From: Streptomyces sp. I05A-00742
GTDB taxonomy: Bacteria; Actinomycetota; Actinomycetes; Streptomycetales; Streptomycetaceae
Length of the DNA stretch: 64,000 nucleotides
Direction: 5' to 3'
Assembly (NCBI RefSeq): GCF_013055795.1
Contig: NZ_JABETO010000029.1
Location: 1 to 64,000, forward strand
Under the pieces are notes generated by a model. The model was not told where the DNA came from and ran no database searches. It saw only the letters and a program-made list of their open reading frames with translations. Within the stretch, counting starts at the first letter, position 1; every line of letters starts with the position of its first letter. Positions 14,849 to 25,633 of this stretch are shown here, piece by piece. Made by a program: the position numbers and the translations under genes.

Positions 14849-16021
14849 TCATCTCCCCCGGGCCTCCAGCGCCTTCGTCCCCGCCTCCGTGAGCGCGCCG
14901 TGGGCCCTCAGCCGGGCGATCCCGCCGTCCGGGTGGACGTCGAGGCGCAGGTGCGTGGCGACCACCCCGCCCCCGCCCAGCGGGAACCGGTGGACGGAGT
15001 CGGGCTGGAGGCGTGTGCGCGGCAGGATCTCGGTCCATCCGCCGTCGCCCTCCGCGTCGCGTGCCGAGAGTGACGCCCAGCCCGCCGCGTTGCCCTTGAG
15101 GCAGGCGGTGTCGATCTCGACGGCACGCAGGAGCGACTGTCCGGCCAGCCGGTAGCGCACCCAGTCGTGACCGCGGTCGCGGCGGCGGCGGGTCTCCCAG
15201 CCGTCGTCCATCCGCCGTGAGCGGCCCGGCAGGATGGTGCCCAGCGGGGAGGAGTAGAAGCGGTCGGAGGCGTCCTCGACCAGGCCGCCGTTCTCCAGCG
15301 CCGCCACGTCCACGGTGCCGAGCGCGGCGAGCCAGGCCGGGTCGGGCACGGGCTCGCCGTGGACGCGCAGCCGGGCGATGCCGCCGTCGGGGTGCTGGTT
15401 GAGGCGCAGGTGGGTGAAGCGCCGGGCGCGGTGGACGGCGAAGGCGTTGGCGGCGTGGCCGCCGACGGGGGTGCGCGGGACGAGGACCGTCCACTCCACG
15501 TCGTCCGCCAGCAGCTCCTCCGGGGACGGCGTCCCGGGCAGGGCGGCCGCCTCGACGCTCACGGCCCGCGGGTGGTTGCCGCGGAAGTGGGCGGTGTCGA
15601 CGACGAGGCCGTGGACGACGCCGGGGGCGCCGAGCCGGACGAGCGCCCAGTCGTGGTCGTCGTCCGCGGGGTACGGGTGCGCGGCGGACGGCCCGCGGCG
15701 GCGGCGGGTCTCCCAGCCGTCCATGATCTTGCCCTTGTGGCCGAAGCGCTCCGGGTAGAACCGGGCGGGCCCGGGGACGAGCAGGTTCTCGCGCTCGGCG
15801 AAGAACTCGTCGTTGGCGGCGGTCACGGCGCCGCCGAGCCGGCGGTCGGCGAGGTCGGGGAGGTGGCCGAACGGGAGGTCGGCGGTGCGGTAGTCGGCGT
15901 ACGGGTCGCCGCCGGGGTAGGGGCTCGCGGGGCCGGTGAAGGAGGTGACGGCGGTGAACGGCGGGGTGCTGGTGAACGACGAGGTGGCGGTGACGGCGGT
16001 GGGTATACCGCTCGGGGTCAT
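14849..16021 (-). CDS. alc: Allantoicase
   Basis: A 390-residue allantoicase, which splits allantoate to ureidoglycolate and urea. It consists of two homologous jelly-roll repeats, each with the signature M-D-G-W-E-T-R-R-R-R / M-D-D-G-W-E-T-R-R-R-R, then H-D-W and a later H-P-D-G-G-I-A-R-L-R-x-H-G; both repeats are intact. The first 45 residues are Thr/Ser/Pro-rich and look disordered. Its ATG (16021) overlaps the allantoinase stop (ATGA), so the two pathway steps are translationally coupled, with allantoinase first. Confidence 0.93.
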   Translation of the reverse strand: MTPSGIPTAVTATSSFTSTPPFTAVTSFTGPASPYPGGDPYADYRTADLPFGHLPDLADRRLGGAVTAANDEFFAERENLLVPGPARFYPERFGHKGKIMDGWETRRRRGPSAAHPYPADDDHDWALVRLGAPGVVHGLVVDTAHFRGNHPRAVSVEAAALPGTPSPEELLADDVEWTVLVPRTPVGGHAANAFAVHRARRFTHLRLNQHPDGGIARLRVHGEPVPDPAWLAALGTVDVAALENGGLVEDASDRFYSSPLGTILPGRSRRMDDGWETRRRRDRGHDWVRYRLAGQSLLRAVEIDTACLKGNAAGWASLSARDAEGDGGWTEILPRTRLQPDSVHRFPLGGGGVVATHLRLDVHPDGGIARLRAHGALTEAGTKALEARGR

Positions 16022-17352
16022 ACGCGCTCCAGGAGTCGGCCGGTGGGTTCGGTGAGGGCGCCGCGGTGGTGGATCCTGCGGCCGCGCAGCCAGGTGGACC
16101 GGACGACGCCGCGCAGGGTGCGTCCCGCGTAGGCGGTGACCGGGTTGCGGTGCTGGAGCGCGGCCGGGTCGACGGTGAACGTCTCGTCGGGGGCGAGGAC
16201 CGCGAAGTCCGCGTCCCGGCCGGCCTCGATGGCGCCCTTGGCGGTGAGGCCGGCGAGGGCGGCGGGGGCGGTGGCCATCCAGCGGGCCACGTCGTGCAGG
16301 GTGTGGCCGCGGCGCCTGGCCTCGGTCCAGACGGCGGGCAGGCCGAGCTGGAGGGAGGAGATGCCGCCCCAGGCCCTGCCGAAGTCGGGGACCTTGAGGT
16401 CGGCGGTGCACGGGGAGTGGTCGGAGACCACGCACTGGACGGTCCCGGCGGCCAGCCCGGCCCACAGCGCGTCCTGGTTGGCGGCCTCCCTGATGGGCGG
16501 GCAGCACTTGAACTCGGTGGCGCCGTCCGGGACTTCCTCCGCCGTGAGGGTGAGGAAGTGCGGGCAGGTCTCGGCGGTGATCCGCACGCCGGCCGCCCGG
16601 GCCGCGTCGAGCGTGCCGAGCGCGTCGGCGGAGGACAGGTGCAGGACGTGGACCCGGGTGCCGTGCCGCCGGGCGACCTCGACGAGCCGTGCCACCGCCT
16701 CGTTCTCGGCGTCGCGCGGGCGGGAGGCGAGGAAGCCGGCGTACCGGCGCCCGTCGGGGCGGGGCGCGCGGTCCAGCCGGTGGGGGTCCTCGGCGTGGAC
16801 GATCAGCAGGCCGTCGAAGGCGGCGAGCGCGGCGGCGACCGTCTCCAGGTCCCCGGCGTCCAGGTGCGGGAACTCGTCGACGCCGGACGGCGAGAGGAAC
16901 GCCTTGAAGCCGAACACCCCGGCGTCGTGGAGCGGGCGCAGGTCCGCCCGGTTGTCCGGCAGCGCCCCGCCCCAGAAGCCGACGTCGACGTGGGCGGCCG
17001 GGCGGGCCGTCTCCCGCTTGACGCGCAGGTGGCCGACGGTGGTGGTGGGCGGGACGCTGTTGAGCGGCATGTCGACGAGGGTGGTGATGCCGCCGGCCGC
17101 CGCGGCGCGGGTGGCGGTGCGGAATCCCTCCCACTCCGTGCGGCCCGGGTCGTTGACGTGCACGTGGGTGTCGACCAGGCCGGGGAGCAGCACGTCGTCG
17201 CCGAGGTCCTCGACCCGGACGCCGGGGCCGGGCGCCGCGGTGTGGTCCCGGACGGCGGTGATGCGGCCGTCCTCGACGGCGACGGAAGCGGGGCGGATGC
17301 CCTCGGGCGTCACGACACGTCGTGAGCGCACCACCAGCTGCCGGTCGGACAC
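16018..17352 (-). CDS. allB: Allantoinase
   Basis: A 444-residue cyclic amidohydrolase hydrolysing allantoin to allantoate. Metal-site features: D-T-H-V-H near 62-66, the carboxylatable lysine in G-F-K-A-F near 148-152, H-A-E-D, H-V-L-H-L-S-S near 234, and S-D-H-S-P for the catalytic aspartate near 310. Length is typical of AllB. Start is GTG at 17352. It is first gene of the allB-alc operon and divergent from the IclR regulator gene; an inverted repeat 30 bases upstream is a candidate operator. Confidence 0.93.
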   Translation of the reverse strand: MSDRQLVVRSRRVVTPEGIRPASVAVEDGRITAVRDHTAAPGPGVRVEDLGDDVLLPGLVDTHVHVNDPGRTEWEGFRTATRAAAAGGITTLVDMPLNSVPPTTTVGHLRVKRETARPAAHVDVGFWGGALPDNRADLRPLHDAGVFGFKAFLSPSGVDEFPHLDAGDLETVAAALAAFDGLLIVHAEDPHRLDRAPRPDGRRYAGFLASRPRDAENEAVARLVEVARRHGTRVHVLHLSSADALGTLDAARAAGVRITAETCPHFLTLTAEEVPDGATEFKCCPPIREAANQDALWAGLAAGTVQCVVSDHSPCTADLKVPDFGRAWGGISSLQLGLPAVWTEARRRGHTLHDVARWMATAPAALAGLTAKGAIEAGRDADFAVLAPDETFTVDPAALQHRNPVTAYAGRTLRGVVRSTWLRGRRIHHRGALTEPTGRLLERV

Positions 17353-17381
17353 GACGCCCCCCTGAGGGTCAACAGGCGGAT

Positions 17382-17398
17382 TTCAACGTTCTGTTGAA
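17382..17398. promoter_or_regulatory. Inverted repeat TTCAAC-N5-GTTGAA in the allB/allR gap
   Basis: Perfect 6-base arms with 5-base spacer, 30 bases upstream of allB. The same TCAAC-N5-GTTGA arrangement recurs upstream of the urate-pathway operon at 28906-28920. Candidate AllR or purine-responsive operator. Confidence 0.6.
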
Positions 17399-17581
17399 CA
17401 GCGATGGCCCGCAGTCTCCATTCCCGCCGGAGGCCCGTCAACCCCCGGGCCGCCACCACTCCCCCCACATGCCTCTTTTCGGATACCGGGAGAGCGGTTT
17501 CGTGCACCAGAACCGAGCGTGAGCCACTCGCCACGGCCCGGTAGGCTGCTCCCACCCCACCCCCCGGAAGGACCGCGACCA

Positions 17582-18367
17582 GTGCCCTCGTCCGCCGAGC
17601 CCAGAACCCCGTCCGCCACCGGGGGCGTCCAGTCCCTCGAACGCGCCTTCGACCTGCTGGAGCGCATGGCCGACGCCGGCGGCGAGGTGGGCCTGAGCGA
17701 GCTGGCCACCAGCAGCGGGCTGCCGCTGCCCACCATCCACCGGCTGATGCGCACCCTGGTCGCCAGCGGCTACGTCCGCCAGCAGCCCAACCGCCGCTAC
17801 GCGCTCGGCCCCCGGCTGATCCGGCTCGGCGAGAGCTCCGCCCGGCTGCTGGGCACCTGGGCCCGCCCGTACCTCACCCGCCTGGTGGACGAGACCGGCG
17901 AGACGGCGAACATGGCCCTGCTCGACGGCGACGAGGTCGTCTACGTCGCCCAGGTGCCCTCGCGCCACTCCGTGCGGATGTTCACCGAGGTGGGCCGGCG
18001 GGTCCTGCCGCACACCACCGGCGTCGGCAAGGCCCTGCTCGCGCAGGCGCCGGACGACGAGGTACGCGCGATCCTGGGCCGGACGGGCATGCCCGCCGCG
18101 ACCGAGAAGACCATCACCGCGCCCGAGGTGTTCGTCGACGCGCTGGCGCGGGTCCGGGAGACCGGCTACGCGGTGGACGACAACGAGCAGGAGATCGGGG
18201 TCCGCTGCCTGGCGGTGCCGGTGCCGGGCTCCCCCACGGCGGCGGCCATCTCCATCTCCGGTCCGGCGGGGCGGGTCACGGAGGAGTCCACGGAGCGGAT
18301 CGTTCCGCTGCTGAAGCAGATCGCGGCCGAGCTGTCGGCCGCCCTCGCGAGCACGACGCCGTCCTGA
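17582..18367 (+). CDS. allR: IclR-family regulator of allantoin use (AllR)
   Basis: A 261-residue IclR protein: winged helix-turn-helix at about 15-75 (L-S-E-L-A-T-S-S-G-L-P then T-I-H-R-L-M-R-T-L) and an effector domain at about 85-255 with the conserved G-x-G-K-A-L-L-A, and V-D-D-N-E-Q-E-I-G-V-R-C-L-A motif that carries a conserved Cys. GTG at 17582 follows GGAAGG. Divergent from allB-alc; in S. coelicolor the homologous AllR represses allantoin genes and the linked malate synthase and is released by allantoate/glyoxylate-related effectors (from memory). Same role inferred here. Confidence 0.88.
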   Translation: MPSSAEPRTPSATGGVQSLERAFDLLERMADAGGEVGLSELATSSGLPLPTIHRLMRTLVASGYVRQQPNRRYALGPRLIRLGESSARLLGTWARPYLTRLVDETGETANMALLDGDEVVYVAQVPSRHSVRMFTEVGRRVLPHTTGVGKALLAQAPDDEVRAILGRTGMPAATEKTITAPEVFVDALARVRETGYAVDDNEQEIGVRCLAVPVPGSPTAAAISISGPAGRVTEESTERIVPLLKQIAAELSAALASTTPS

Positions 18368-18438
18368 TGCCGGCCTGATGCCGTTCCTGACGCCGTTCCT
18401 GACGCCGTCCTGACGCCAGGAGTCCTGTCGTGGGCCGG

Positions 18439-18843
18439 TCAGCCCCTGCGCTCCGGCCGGGCGGGATGCGCGGCCGCATGCTCGCCGAAGTCGCCGTGCT
18501 CCCCGAACTCACCCTGCTCACCGGCCAGCCGCCCGGCGAACCGCTCGACCGCCTCGCGCACCTCGCCGAGGGCCGGGGCCAGGGCGCTGACCGAGCCGAC
18601 GGCGCCGGCGACGAGCAGCAGGGAGCTGCGCAGCCGGGAGATCTCGGGGCCGCCCGCGCGGGCCATCGCGTCGAGCGCGGCGAGTTCGTCCTCGGCGGCG
18701 TCGCGGTCGGGTAACCGGGCGGGATGCGCAGCCAGGGCCCGCCGCAGCCGGGCGACGGCCGCGCTCAGCTCGTCCACCCTCGGATCCCGCTCACCAGGAC
18801 GGCCCGTCAGCTCCTGTTCCACCACTACGGCGCCTTCCGCCAT
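18439..18843 (-). CDS. Hypothetical Ala/Glu/Arg-rich protein, DUF5955-like
   Basis: A 134-residue soluble protein with two helical heptad-rich stretches (about 25-45 and 85-115) and a hydrophobic patch L-R-S-S-L-L-L-V-A-G-A-V-G-S-V. The C-terminus has a short G-E-x-G-E-H-G-D-F-G-E-H repeat. ATG at 18843. It resembles small conserved Streptomyces proteins (DUF5955, from memory). It converges with allR. No function is suggested by context. Confidence 0.65.
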   Translation of the reverse strand: MAEGAVVVEQELTGRPGERDPRVDELSAAVARLRRALAAHPARLPDRDAAEDELAALDAMARAGGPEISRLRSSLLLVAGAVGSVSALAPALGEVREAVERFAGRLAGEQGEFGEHGDFGEHAAAHPARPERRG

Positions 18844-18999
18844 GACTCTCCCCCTGCCCACGCCCACGCGCGGATCAGTTAACGCCACTTTCCGTGTGCC
18901 GCGCCACACGGAAAGCGAAATTCAGGCCGCATCTTCTCTGGCGAGTGACGAACAGACGTATGGCGCACACGCTGCCACGATTGCGCTATGCAATGAGAC

Positions 19000-19686
19000 A
19001 TGGCGCTGACGAGGGACACGAATACGACATACGGGGGAGCATCGCCCGTCGCCGGGCTGCTGCTCGCGGGCGGCGGCGGCCGGCGGCTCGGCGGGCGGCC
19101 CAAGGCGCTGCTGGAACACCGGGGGCGCACCCTCGTGGAGCACGCCGCCGCCGCGCTCGCCGCGGGCGGGTGCGGACCCGTGCACGTGGTGACGGGCGCG
19201 GCCGCCGCGGACGTCAGGGCCCGGCTCGACGGATCGGCGTGCGTCGTCGTGGAGAACCCGGGGTGGGCCGGGGGCATGGGGTCCTCGCTCCGCGCGGGGC
19301 TGGCCTCGCTCGCCGGGGCCGAGGTGTCCGGGGCCGAGGTGTCCGGGGCCGAGGTGTCCGCGGTGGTGGTGTCCGCGGTGGTGGTGTCCGCGGTGGTGGT
19401 GACGCTCGTGGACCAGCCGCGGATCGGCGCGGCCGCCGTGGCCCGGGTGGTGGCCGCGCACCGGGCCGGGGCGGGCCTGGTGGCGGCGGCCTACGGGGGC
19501 CGGCGCGGCCACCCGGTGCTGCTGGCCCGGGAGCACTGGGCGGGCGTGGCCCGGGAGGCCACCGGGGACCGGGGCGCGCGGGCCTACCTCCGGGCGCACG
19601 CGGACGCCGTCCGGCTCGTCGAGTGCGCGGACATCGCCGCGCCCGACGACGTCGACACCCCGGACGACCTCGCGCTCCTCGCCTGA
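19000..19686 (+). CDS. MobA/MocA-type nucleotidyltransferase with internal repeat insertion
   Basis: A 228-residue GT-A-fold nucleotidyltransferase. The nucleotide loop L-L-L-A-G-G-G-G-R-R-L-G-G-x-P-K lies at 20-35, the N-P-G-W-x-x-G-M-G-S-S-L-R-x-G motif at 86-100 and the metal-binding L-V-D-Q-P at 136-140. These match MocA-type molybdopterin cytidylyl/guanylyl transferases used to mature xanthine-dehydrogenase-like enzymes, which fits a purine-degradation neighbourhood. Residues 106-134 are an oddity: three GAEVS then three AVVVS repeats, encoded by 15-base units, right before the metal motif. ATG at 19000 has a weak ribosome-binding site. Confidence 0.82.
   Translation: MALTRDTNTTYGGASPVAGLLLAGGGGRRLGGRPKALLEHRGRTLVEHAAAALAAGGCGPVHVVTGAAAADVRARLDGSACVVVENPGWAGGMGSSLRAGLASLAGAEVSGAEVSGAEVSAVVVSAVVVSAVVVTLVDQPRIGAAAVARVVAAHRAGAGLVAAAYGGRRGHPVLLAREHWAGVAREATGDRGARAYLRAHADAVRLVECADIAAPDDVDTPDDLALLA
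19315..19401. repeat. Two adjacent 3 x 15-bp tandem repeats inside the MocA-like gene
   Basis: Three near-identical copies of GGGGCCGAGGTGTCC are followed directly by three of GCGGTGGTGGTGTCC (last one altered to ACG). Frame is kept (GAEVS x3, AVVVS x3). Confidence 0.9.
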
Positions 19687-19784
19687 CGCCGCCCGGGCGC
19701 TCCGGGTGGCACTCCGCGCCACTTCCGCCGCTTCCACCGCCTCTGCCGCGGCCGCCCGCGCACCGGCCGGAAAACACCTGCGGT

Positions 19785-19806
19785 ATTGAACTTCCGTCAT
19801 ACGAAA
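19785..19806. promoter_or_regulatory. Conserved motif upstream of malate synthase (TTCCRTYATACGRAA type)
   Basis: TTGAAC followed by the imperfect palindrome TTCCGTCATACGAAA. A near-copy (17 of 21 positions) lies upstream of hyi at 38087-38107. It sits about 115 bases before the aceB ATG. Candidate operator for a glyoxylate-responsive regulator such as AllR. Confidence 0.6.
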
Positions 19807-19921
19807 ACTACCCTCCCGAACACCGCCGGGTGCACTTCCCGGCACTCCGTGCCACTGCCCCGTCCCACCGCCCGGACTCCGCACCCCACCCCCCGAACAG
19901 CCCTGCGAGGAGTGACAGCCC

Positions 19922-21538
<1,617 letters not shown>

Positions 21539-21659
21539 TCGCTACCGGGACGGCCGGGGAGTTCCGGGCCGGGCCCAGGAGGGGCCGGACCGCGCCGGGA
21601 AACGGATCCGGGAGAGGATCGGAGGGCGTACGTCGTTCTCGGAGAGCGGGCAGGATTCG

Positions 21660-22418
21660 ATGGAGTGGACCATCCAGCAGGTGGCACGGAAGGCGGGTGT
21701 GACCACCCGCACCCTGCGTCACTACGACGACATCGGGCTCCTGCCTCCCTCCAGGACCGGCCACAACGGCTACCGGTACTACGACGCGGACGCGGTGGCC
21801 CGCCTCCAGCGCATCCTCCTGCTGCGGGACCTCGGCCTCGCCCTGCCCGTCATCGTGGACGTCCTGGACCGGGAGCGGGACGAGGAGGGTGCCCTCGGCG
21901 AGCACATCGGGCTCCTCGAAGCCGAGCGCGACCGCCTGGACCGACGGATCCAGGCGGCCCGGCACACCCTCGACGCCCGGCGCTCCGGGAGCGACCCCTC
22001 CATGAAGGTGATGCTGGAGGGGTTCAACGACAGCTACCGGGACGAGGTCGTCGGACGCTGGGGCGAGCACGCGTTCCGGCAGAGCAACGACTGGTGGCAC
22101 GGGAAGAACCTGCAGCAGCGGATCGCGTGGAAGCGGGACACCGACGCGCTGGTCACCGCGTGGACCGCGGCCTGGAAGGACGGCGTGTCCCCGGAGTCGG
22201 AGCGCGCGCAGGCGCTGGCCGCCCGGCATGTGGAGTGGCTCGGCGGGATCCCGGGCACCCCGGTGGCTGAAGGGGACCATGAGCGGTCCGTCCAACTCGT
22301 GTGCGGGCTGGGCGACATGTACGTCGAGGACCCGTGCTTCGCCACCACCTACGGGAGCCCGGAGGGCGCCGCGTTCGTCCGCGACGCCCTCCACGAGTAC
22401 GCCAGGGTCTCCATGTAA
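21660..22418 (+). CDS. MerR-family regulator with TipAS-type effector domain
   Basis: A 252-residue regulator: MerR winged helix at 3-72 (T-I-Q-Q-V-A-R-K-A-G-V-T-T-R-T-L-R-H-Y-D-D-I-G-L-L in sequence order), a dimerising coiled coil at about 75-115, and a C-terminal TipAS/antibiotic-recognition domain at about 130-250. TipA-like proteins bind thiopeptides or other hydrophobic compounds and activate their own promoter. No obvious spaced -35/-10 element with MerR palindrome was identified in the 120-base leader. It converges with the YfcC-type transporter gene. Confidence 0.87.
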   Translation: MEWTIQQVARKAGVTTRTLRHYDDIGLLPPSRTGHNGYRYYDADAVARLQRILLLRDLGLALPVIVDVLDRERDEEGALGEHIGLLEAERDRLDRRIQAARHTLDARRSGSDPSMKVMLEGFNDSYRDEVVGRWGEHAFRQSNDWWHGKNLQQRIAWKRDTDALVTAWTAAWKDGVSPESERAQALAARHVEWLGGIPGTPVAEGDHERSVQLVCGLGDMYVEDPCFATTYGSPEGAAFVRDALHEYARVSM

Positions 22419-22453
22419 CAGCCGGGCCTTCCTATGACGGCCGCCCGGAGAAA

Positions 22454-24001
22454 CTACGTCGCCACCGCCCCGAACGCCACGAACCCGCAGATCAGCACCG
22501 CCAGGACGGCCAGCAGCGGCCAGACGAAGCGCAGGTACCGGTCGTAGCCCACCTTCGCCAGCGAGACCCCGCCGACCACCACGGCCGTCGTCGGCACCCA
22601 CAGGTTCATCCACCCGCTCGCCGCCTGCCACGCCGTCACCACCACCGCCCGGGAGACGCCGGCGAAATCGGCGAGCGGGGCGAGGATGGGCATGGCGAGG
22701 GTGGCGTGGCCGGAGGTGGAGGGGATGAGGAAGGCGAGGGGGAGGTTGACGACGAAGACCATGATGCCGAAGAGGGACGCGGCCGTGCCGGAGACGGCGC
22801 TCTCGATGGAGTGCAGCACGGTGTCCGTGATACGGGCGTTGTTCATGATGACCGTGACCCCGCGGGCGAGGACGATCGTCAGCGCCGGCGCGATGAAGTC
22901 GGCCGCGCCCTGGACGATCACCGCGCTCAGCCGCTGCTCCCCGAGGCGGGCGACGATCCCCACGAGCAGCGCGGCCGTGATGAAGAGGGCGGCCAACTGG
23001 GCGAAGGACCAGTTCAGTTCCCAGCCGTAGGGCTCGGCGTCCGCCCGGCCGGTGAGCGCGCTCGACCAGGGGATCACCGAGAAGATCATAAAGGCGAAGA
23101 CGAGGGTGACGACGACGAGCACGGTCCGGTGCAGCCCGGTGAGCGAGGGCGGCTCCTCGGACGCGGCGGCCAGCTCCCGGTCACCGGGCAGGAAGCCGAC
23201 GAGGGAGCGCTCCGGACGGGCGCGCACCCGGTGGGCGTACCAGAGGACGTAGCCGATGGTGACGCCGGTGAGGACGACCCACATCGCGAAGCGCAGCGCG
23301 ATCCCGTCGCCGAGCGAGACGTCGGCGGCGGACGAGGCCACGCCCGTGGCGAAGGGGTTGACGGTGGAGGCGAGCACGCCGACACCGGCCCCGAGGATGA
23401 TCGCGCCGGTGGCGACCATGCGGTCGTACCCGAGGGCGAGCATCAGGGGCACGATCAGTCCGTAGAAGCCCAGCGTCTCCTCGGCGAAGCCCTCCACCGT
23501 GCCCAGCAGCGAGAAGACGGCCATGATGCCCGCGATCAGCAGCGCGCCGCGGGCGCGCAGCCGGTGGGCGAGGCGTTCGATGCCGCGGTCGAGGGCGCCG
23601 GTGGCGAAGACGACGGTGATGAACGCGCCGATGGCGAGGACGAACAGGAAGACGGCGGCGCTGCCGTAGAGGACGCCGGTCGCGTCGGCCGCCACCTGGC
23701 CGGTCCGGGGGTCCCGCACCCCGTAGAGGCCGTTGACCGGGGCGAGGAACAGTTCGCCCAGCCGGTGGACGAAGTCGCCGGGCGCGGCGTCGCGGTGGTA
23801 GGTGCCCTGGACGGGGGTGCCGTCCTCGGTGCGCCGGTAGGTGCCGGCGGGGATGACGAAGGCGAGGGCCCAGACGACGATCGTCACGGCGGCCAGCACG
23901 GTGAGCGCGCTGGGGAAGACGAACCCCCGTTTGCCGTCGGCCCCGTCTCCCTCGGCCCCGGTGGGCTGCCCGTCGGCGTCGTCGTCCGTGCGCCGGTCCA
24001 T
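22454..24001 (-). CDS. YfcC-family (DcuC-like) membrane transporter
   Basis: A 515-residue integral membrane protein with 11-12 predicted helices and the YfcC/DcuC family motif blocks: F-V-I-P-A-G-T-Y-R-R, G-x-x-E-G-F-A-E-E-T-L-G-F-Y, and L-I-P-S-T-S-G-H-A-T-L-A-M-P-I-L near the C-terminus. Related proteins move dicarboxylates, basic amino acids or peptides. ATG at 24001 follows GGAGAGGGG. Same strand as, and 48 bases downstream of, the purine permease gene, so it may be co-transcribed. In this setting a ureido-acid, allantoate or dicarboxylate substrate is conceivable, but this is only inference. Confidence 0.82.
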   Translation of the reverse strand: MDRRTDDDADGQPTGAEGDGADGKRGFVFPSALTVLAAVTIVVWALAFVIPAGTYRRTEDGTPVQGTYHRDAAPGDFVHRLGELFLAPVNGLYGVRDPRTGQVAADATGVLYGSAAVFLFVLAIGAFITVVFATGALDRGIERLAHRLRARGALLIAGIMAVFSLLGTVEGFAEETLGFYGLIVPLMLALGYDRMVATGAIILGAGVGVLASTVNPFATGVASSAADVSLGDGIALRFAMWVVLTGVTIGYVLWYAHRVRARPERSLVGFLPGDRELAAASEEPPSLTGLHRTVLVVVTLVFAFMIFSVIPWSSALTGRADAEPYGWELNWSFAQLAALFITAALLVGIVARLGEQRLSAVIVQGAADFIAPALTIVLARGVTVIMNNARITDTVLHSIESAVSGTAASLFGIMVFVVNLPLAFLIPSTSGHATLAMPILAPLADFAGVSRAVVVTAWQAASGWMNLWVPTTAVVVGGVSLAKVGYDRYLRFVWPLLAVLAVLICGFVAFGAVAT

Positions 24002-24049
24002 GGGGGCCCCTCTCCGCACGACAGTGCAGCCGGTTTGCCCCGATTATCA

Positions 24050-25525
24050 CTAGATCATTGGTTTTTCCCCTTCCGCCACGCGGGGCGGCCCGGCATTCCC
24101 TCCGCCGCGGCCCAGGTGGTGGAAGGCGAGGTTGAGCAGGACGGCCGTCAGACATCCGGCGCTGACGCCGGAGTTCAGGACGGTCTTGACGGTCTCGGGG
24201 ACGGTGTCGCCGGCGTAGAACGTCCTGGAGACGACAGGGATCATGCCCATGCCAAGCGAAACGGCGGCGATCAGCAGGTTGTCGCCCCGGTCGAGACCGG
24301 CCTTGAGCAGGACGCCGACGCCGCTGGCCGCGACCGTCCCGAACAGCACGAGGCCGGCGCCGCCGAGCACCGGCTGCGGCACCAGGGCGATCAGCGAGGC
24401 GAAGGCGGGGCTCAGCCCGAGCCCGACGAACATCAGCCCGCAGGCGGCGACGGTGAAGCGGCTGCGGACGCCCGTGATGGCGACCAGCCCGATGTTCTGC
24501 GCGAACGCGCTGTTGGCGAAGCCGTTGAACACCGGGGAGACCGCGCTGCCGAGCGTGTCCGCCCGCAGCCCGCCCGCGATGACCTTCTCGTCCGCCGGAC
24601 GTCCGACGATCTCACCGAGGGCGAGCATGTCCGCGGTGCTCTCGGTCATACAGACGAGCATCAGGATGCACATGCTCACCACGGCCGAGAGCTGGATGTG
24701 CGGGGTCCCGAAGTGGAAGGGCTCGGGGAAGCCGACGAGGGCGGCGTGCCGGGTGGCGGACGTGTCCACGGCCCCCGCGGGGACGGCCAGCAGGGTGCCG
24801 ACGACCATGCCGAGCAGGATCGCGATCTGCTGGAGGAACCCGCGGAGCACCCGCCGCAGCACCAGGACGGCCACGAGGGTCGCCCCGGCCAGCCAGAGTC
24901 CGGTCCCGGTCGCGGGCCGCTCCGGGTGGCCGCCCTGGATCCAGCCGAACGCGACCGGGAGCAGGGTGAGGCCGATGAGCGTGATGACCGTCCCGCTCAC
25001 GACCGGCGGGAAGAACCGGACGAGCCGGCAGAAGTACGGCGCCAGGAGGAAGCCGAGCGCCCCCGCCACCATGACGGCCCCGAACACCACGGGCAGGGCG
25101 TCCCTCTTGTCCGCCTGGCCGTCGGCGAGGGCCAGCACGGGCGCGACGCCCGCGAAGGAGACGCCGTTCACGAAGGGCATCCGGGCGCCGACCTTCCAGA
25201 AGCCGATGGTCTGGAGGAGGGTGGCGATCCCGGCCGTGAAGAGGGCGGCACCCACCAGGAAGGTGGTCTGCGCGGTGGACAGCCCCACCGCGGCGCCGAT
25301 CACCAGCGGCGGGGCGACCACTCCCGCGTAACTGGCGGCGACGTGCTGGAGTCCGCCGGCCACCAGCCGCCCGGCCGGCGGGACCTCGTCGACGGGGTGC
25401 CGCTGCCCGGATCCGGTGGTCCGGGGCGGTGGGGTCTTGTCGCGGGCCGGTTCACCGGTGGCGTCGGCGGGGGCGGGCCGGTCCGCGTCGGGCTGGTCCG
25501 CGGGTGGGGTGGGGAGTGCTGTCAC
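24050..25525 (-). CDS. NCS2-family purine (urate/xanthine) permease
   Basis: A 491-residue nucleobase permease with about 14 membrane segments. NCS2 features include G-L-Q-H-V-A-A-S-Y near the N-terminus, M-P-F-V-N-G-V-S-F-A, the signature M-T-E-S-T-A-D-M-L-A-L-G-E, and F-N-G-F-A-N-S-A-F-A-Q-N-I-G. The E-S/N-G pattern fits urate/xanthine transporters (UacT/PucJ-like). GTG at 25525 is preferred because AGGAGG precedes it; the GTG 39 bases upstream has no such site. Gene order permease-deaminase-uricase-fusion on one strand shows a role in importing purines for degradation. Confidence 0.9.
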   Translation of the reverse strand: MTALPTPPADQPDADRPAPADATGEPARDKTPPPRTTGSGQRHPVDEVPPAGRLVAGGLQHVAASYAGVVAPPLVIGAAVGLSTAQTTFLVGAALFTAGIATLLQTIGFWKVGARMPFVNGVSFAGVAPVLALADGQADKRDALPVVFGAVMVAGALGFLLAPYFCRLVRFFPPVVSGTVITLIGLTLLPVAFGWIQGGHPERPATGTGLWLAGATLVAVLVLRRVLRGFLQQIAILLGMVVGTLLAVPAGAVDTSATRHAALVGFPEPFHFGTPHIQLSAVVSMCILMLVCMTESTADMLALGEIVGRPADEKVIAGGLRADTLGSAVSPVFNGFANSAFAQNIGLVAITGVRSRFTVAACGLMFVGLGLSPAFASLIALVPQPVLGGAGLVLFGTVAASGVGVLLKAGLDRGDNLLIAAVSLGMGMIPVVSRTFYAGDTVPETVKTVLNSGVSAGCLTAVLLNLAFHHLGRGGGNAGPPRVAEGEKPMI

Positions 25526-25633
25526 GGGGCCTCCTGTCGGCCGGTGCACTGCCGCGTCGGACACGTCGGACTCGTCGGGCTCTTCGGAACCCCGTGGACC
25601 CCGGCCGGGGGCCGTCCCCCTCGGCCGGGGCCG

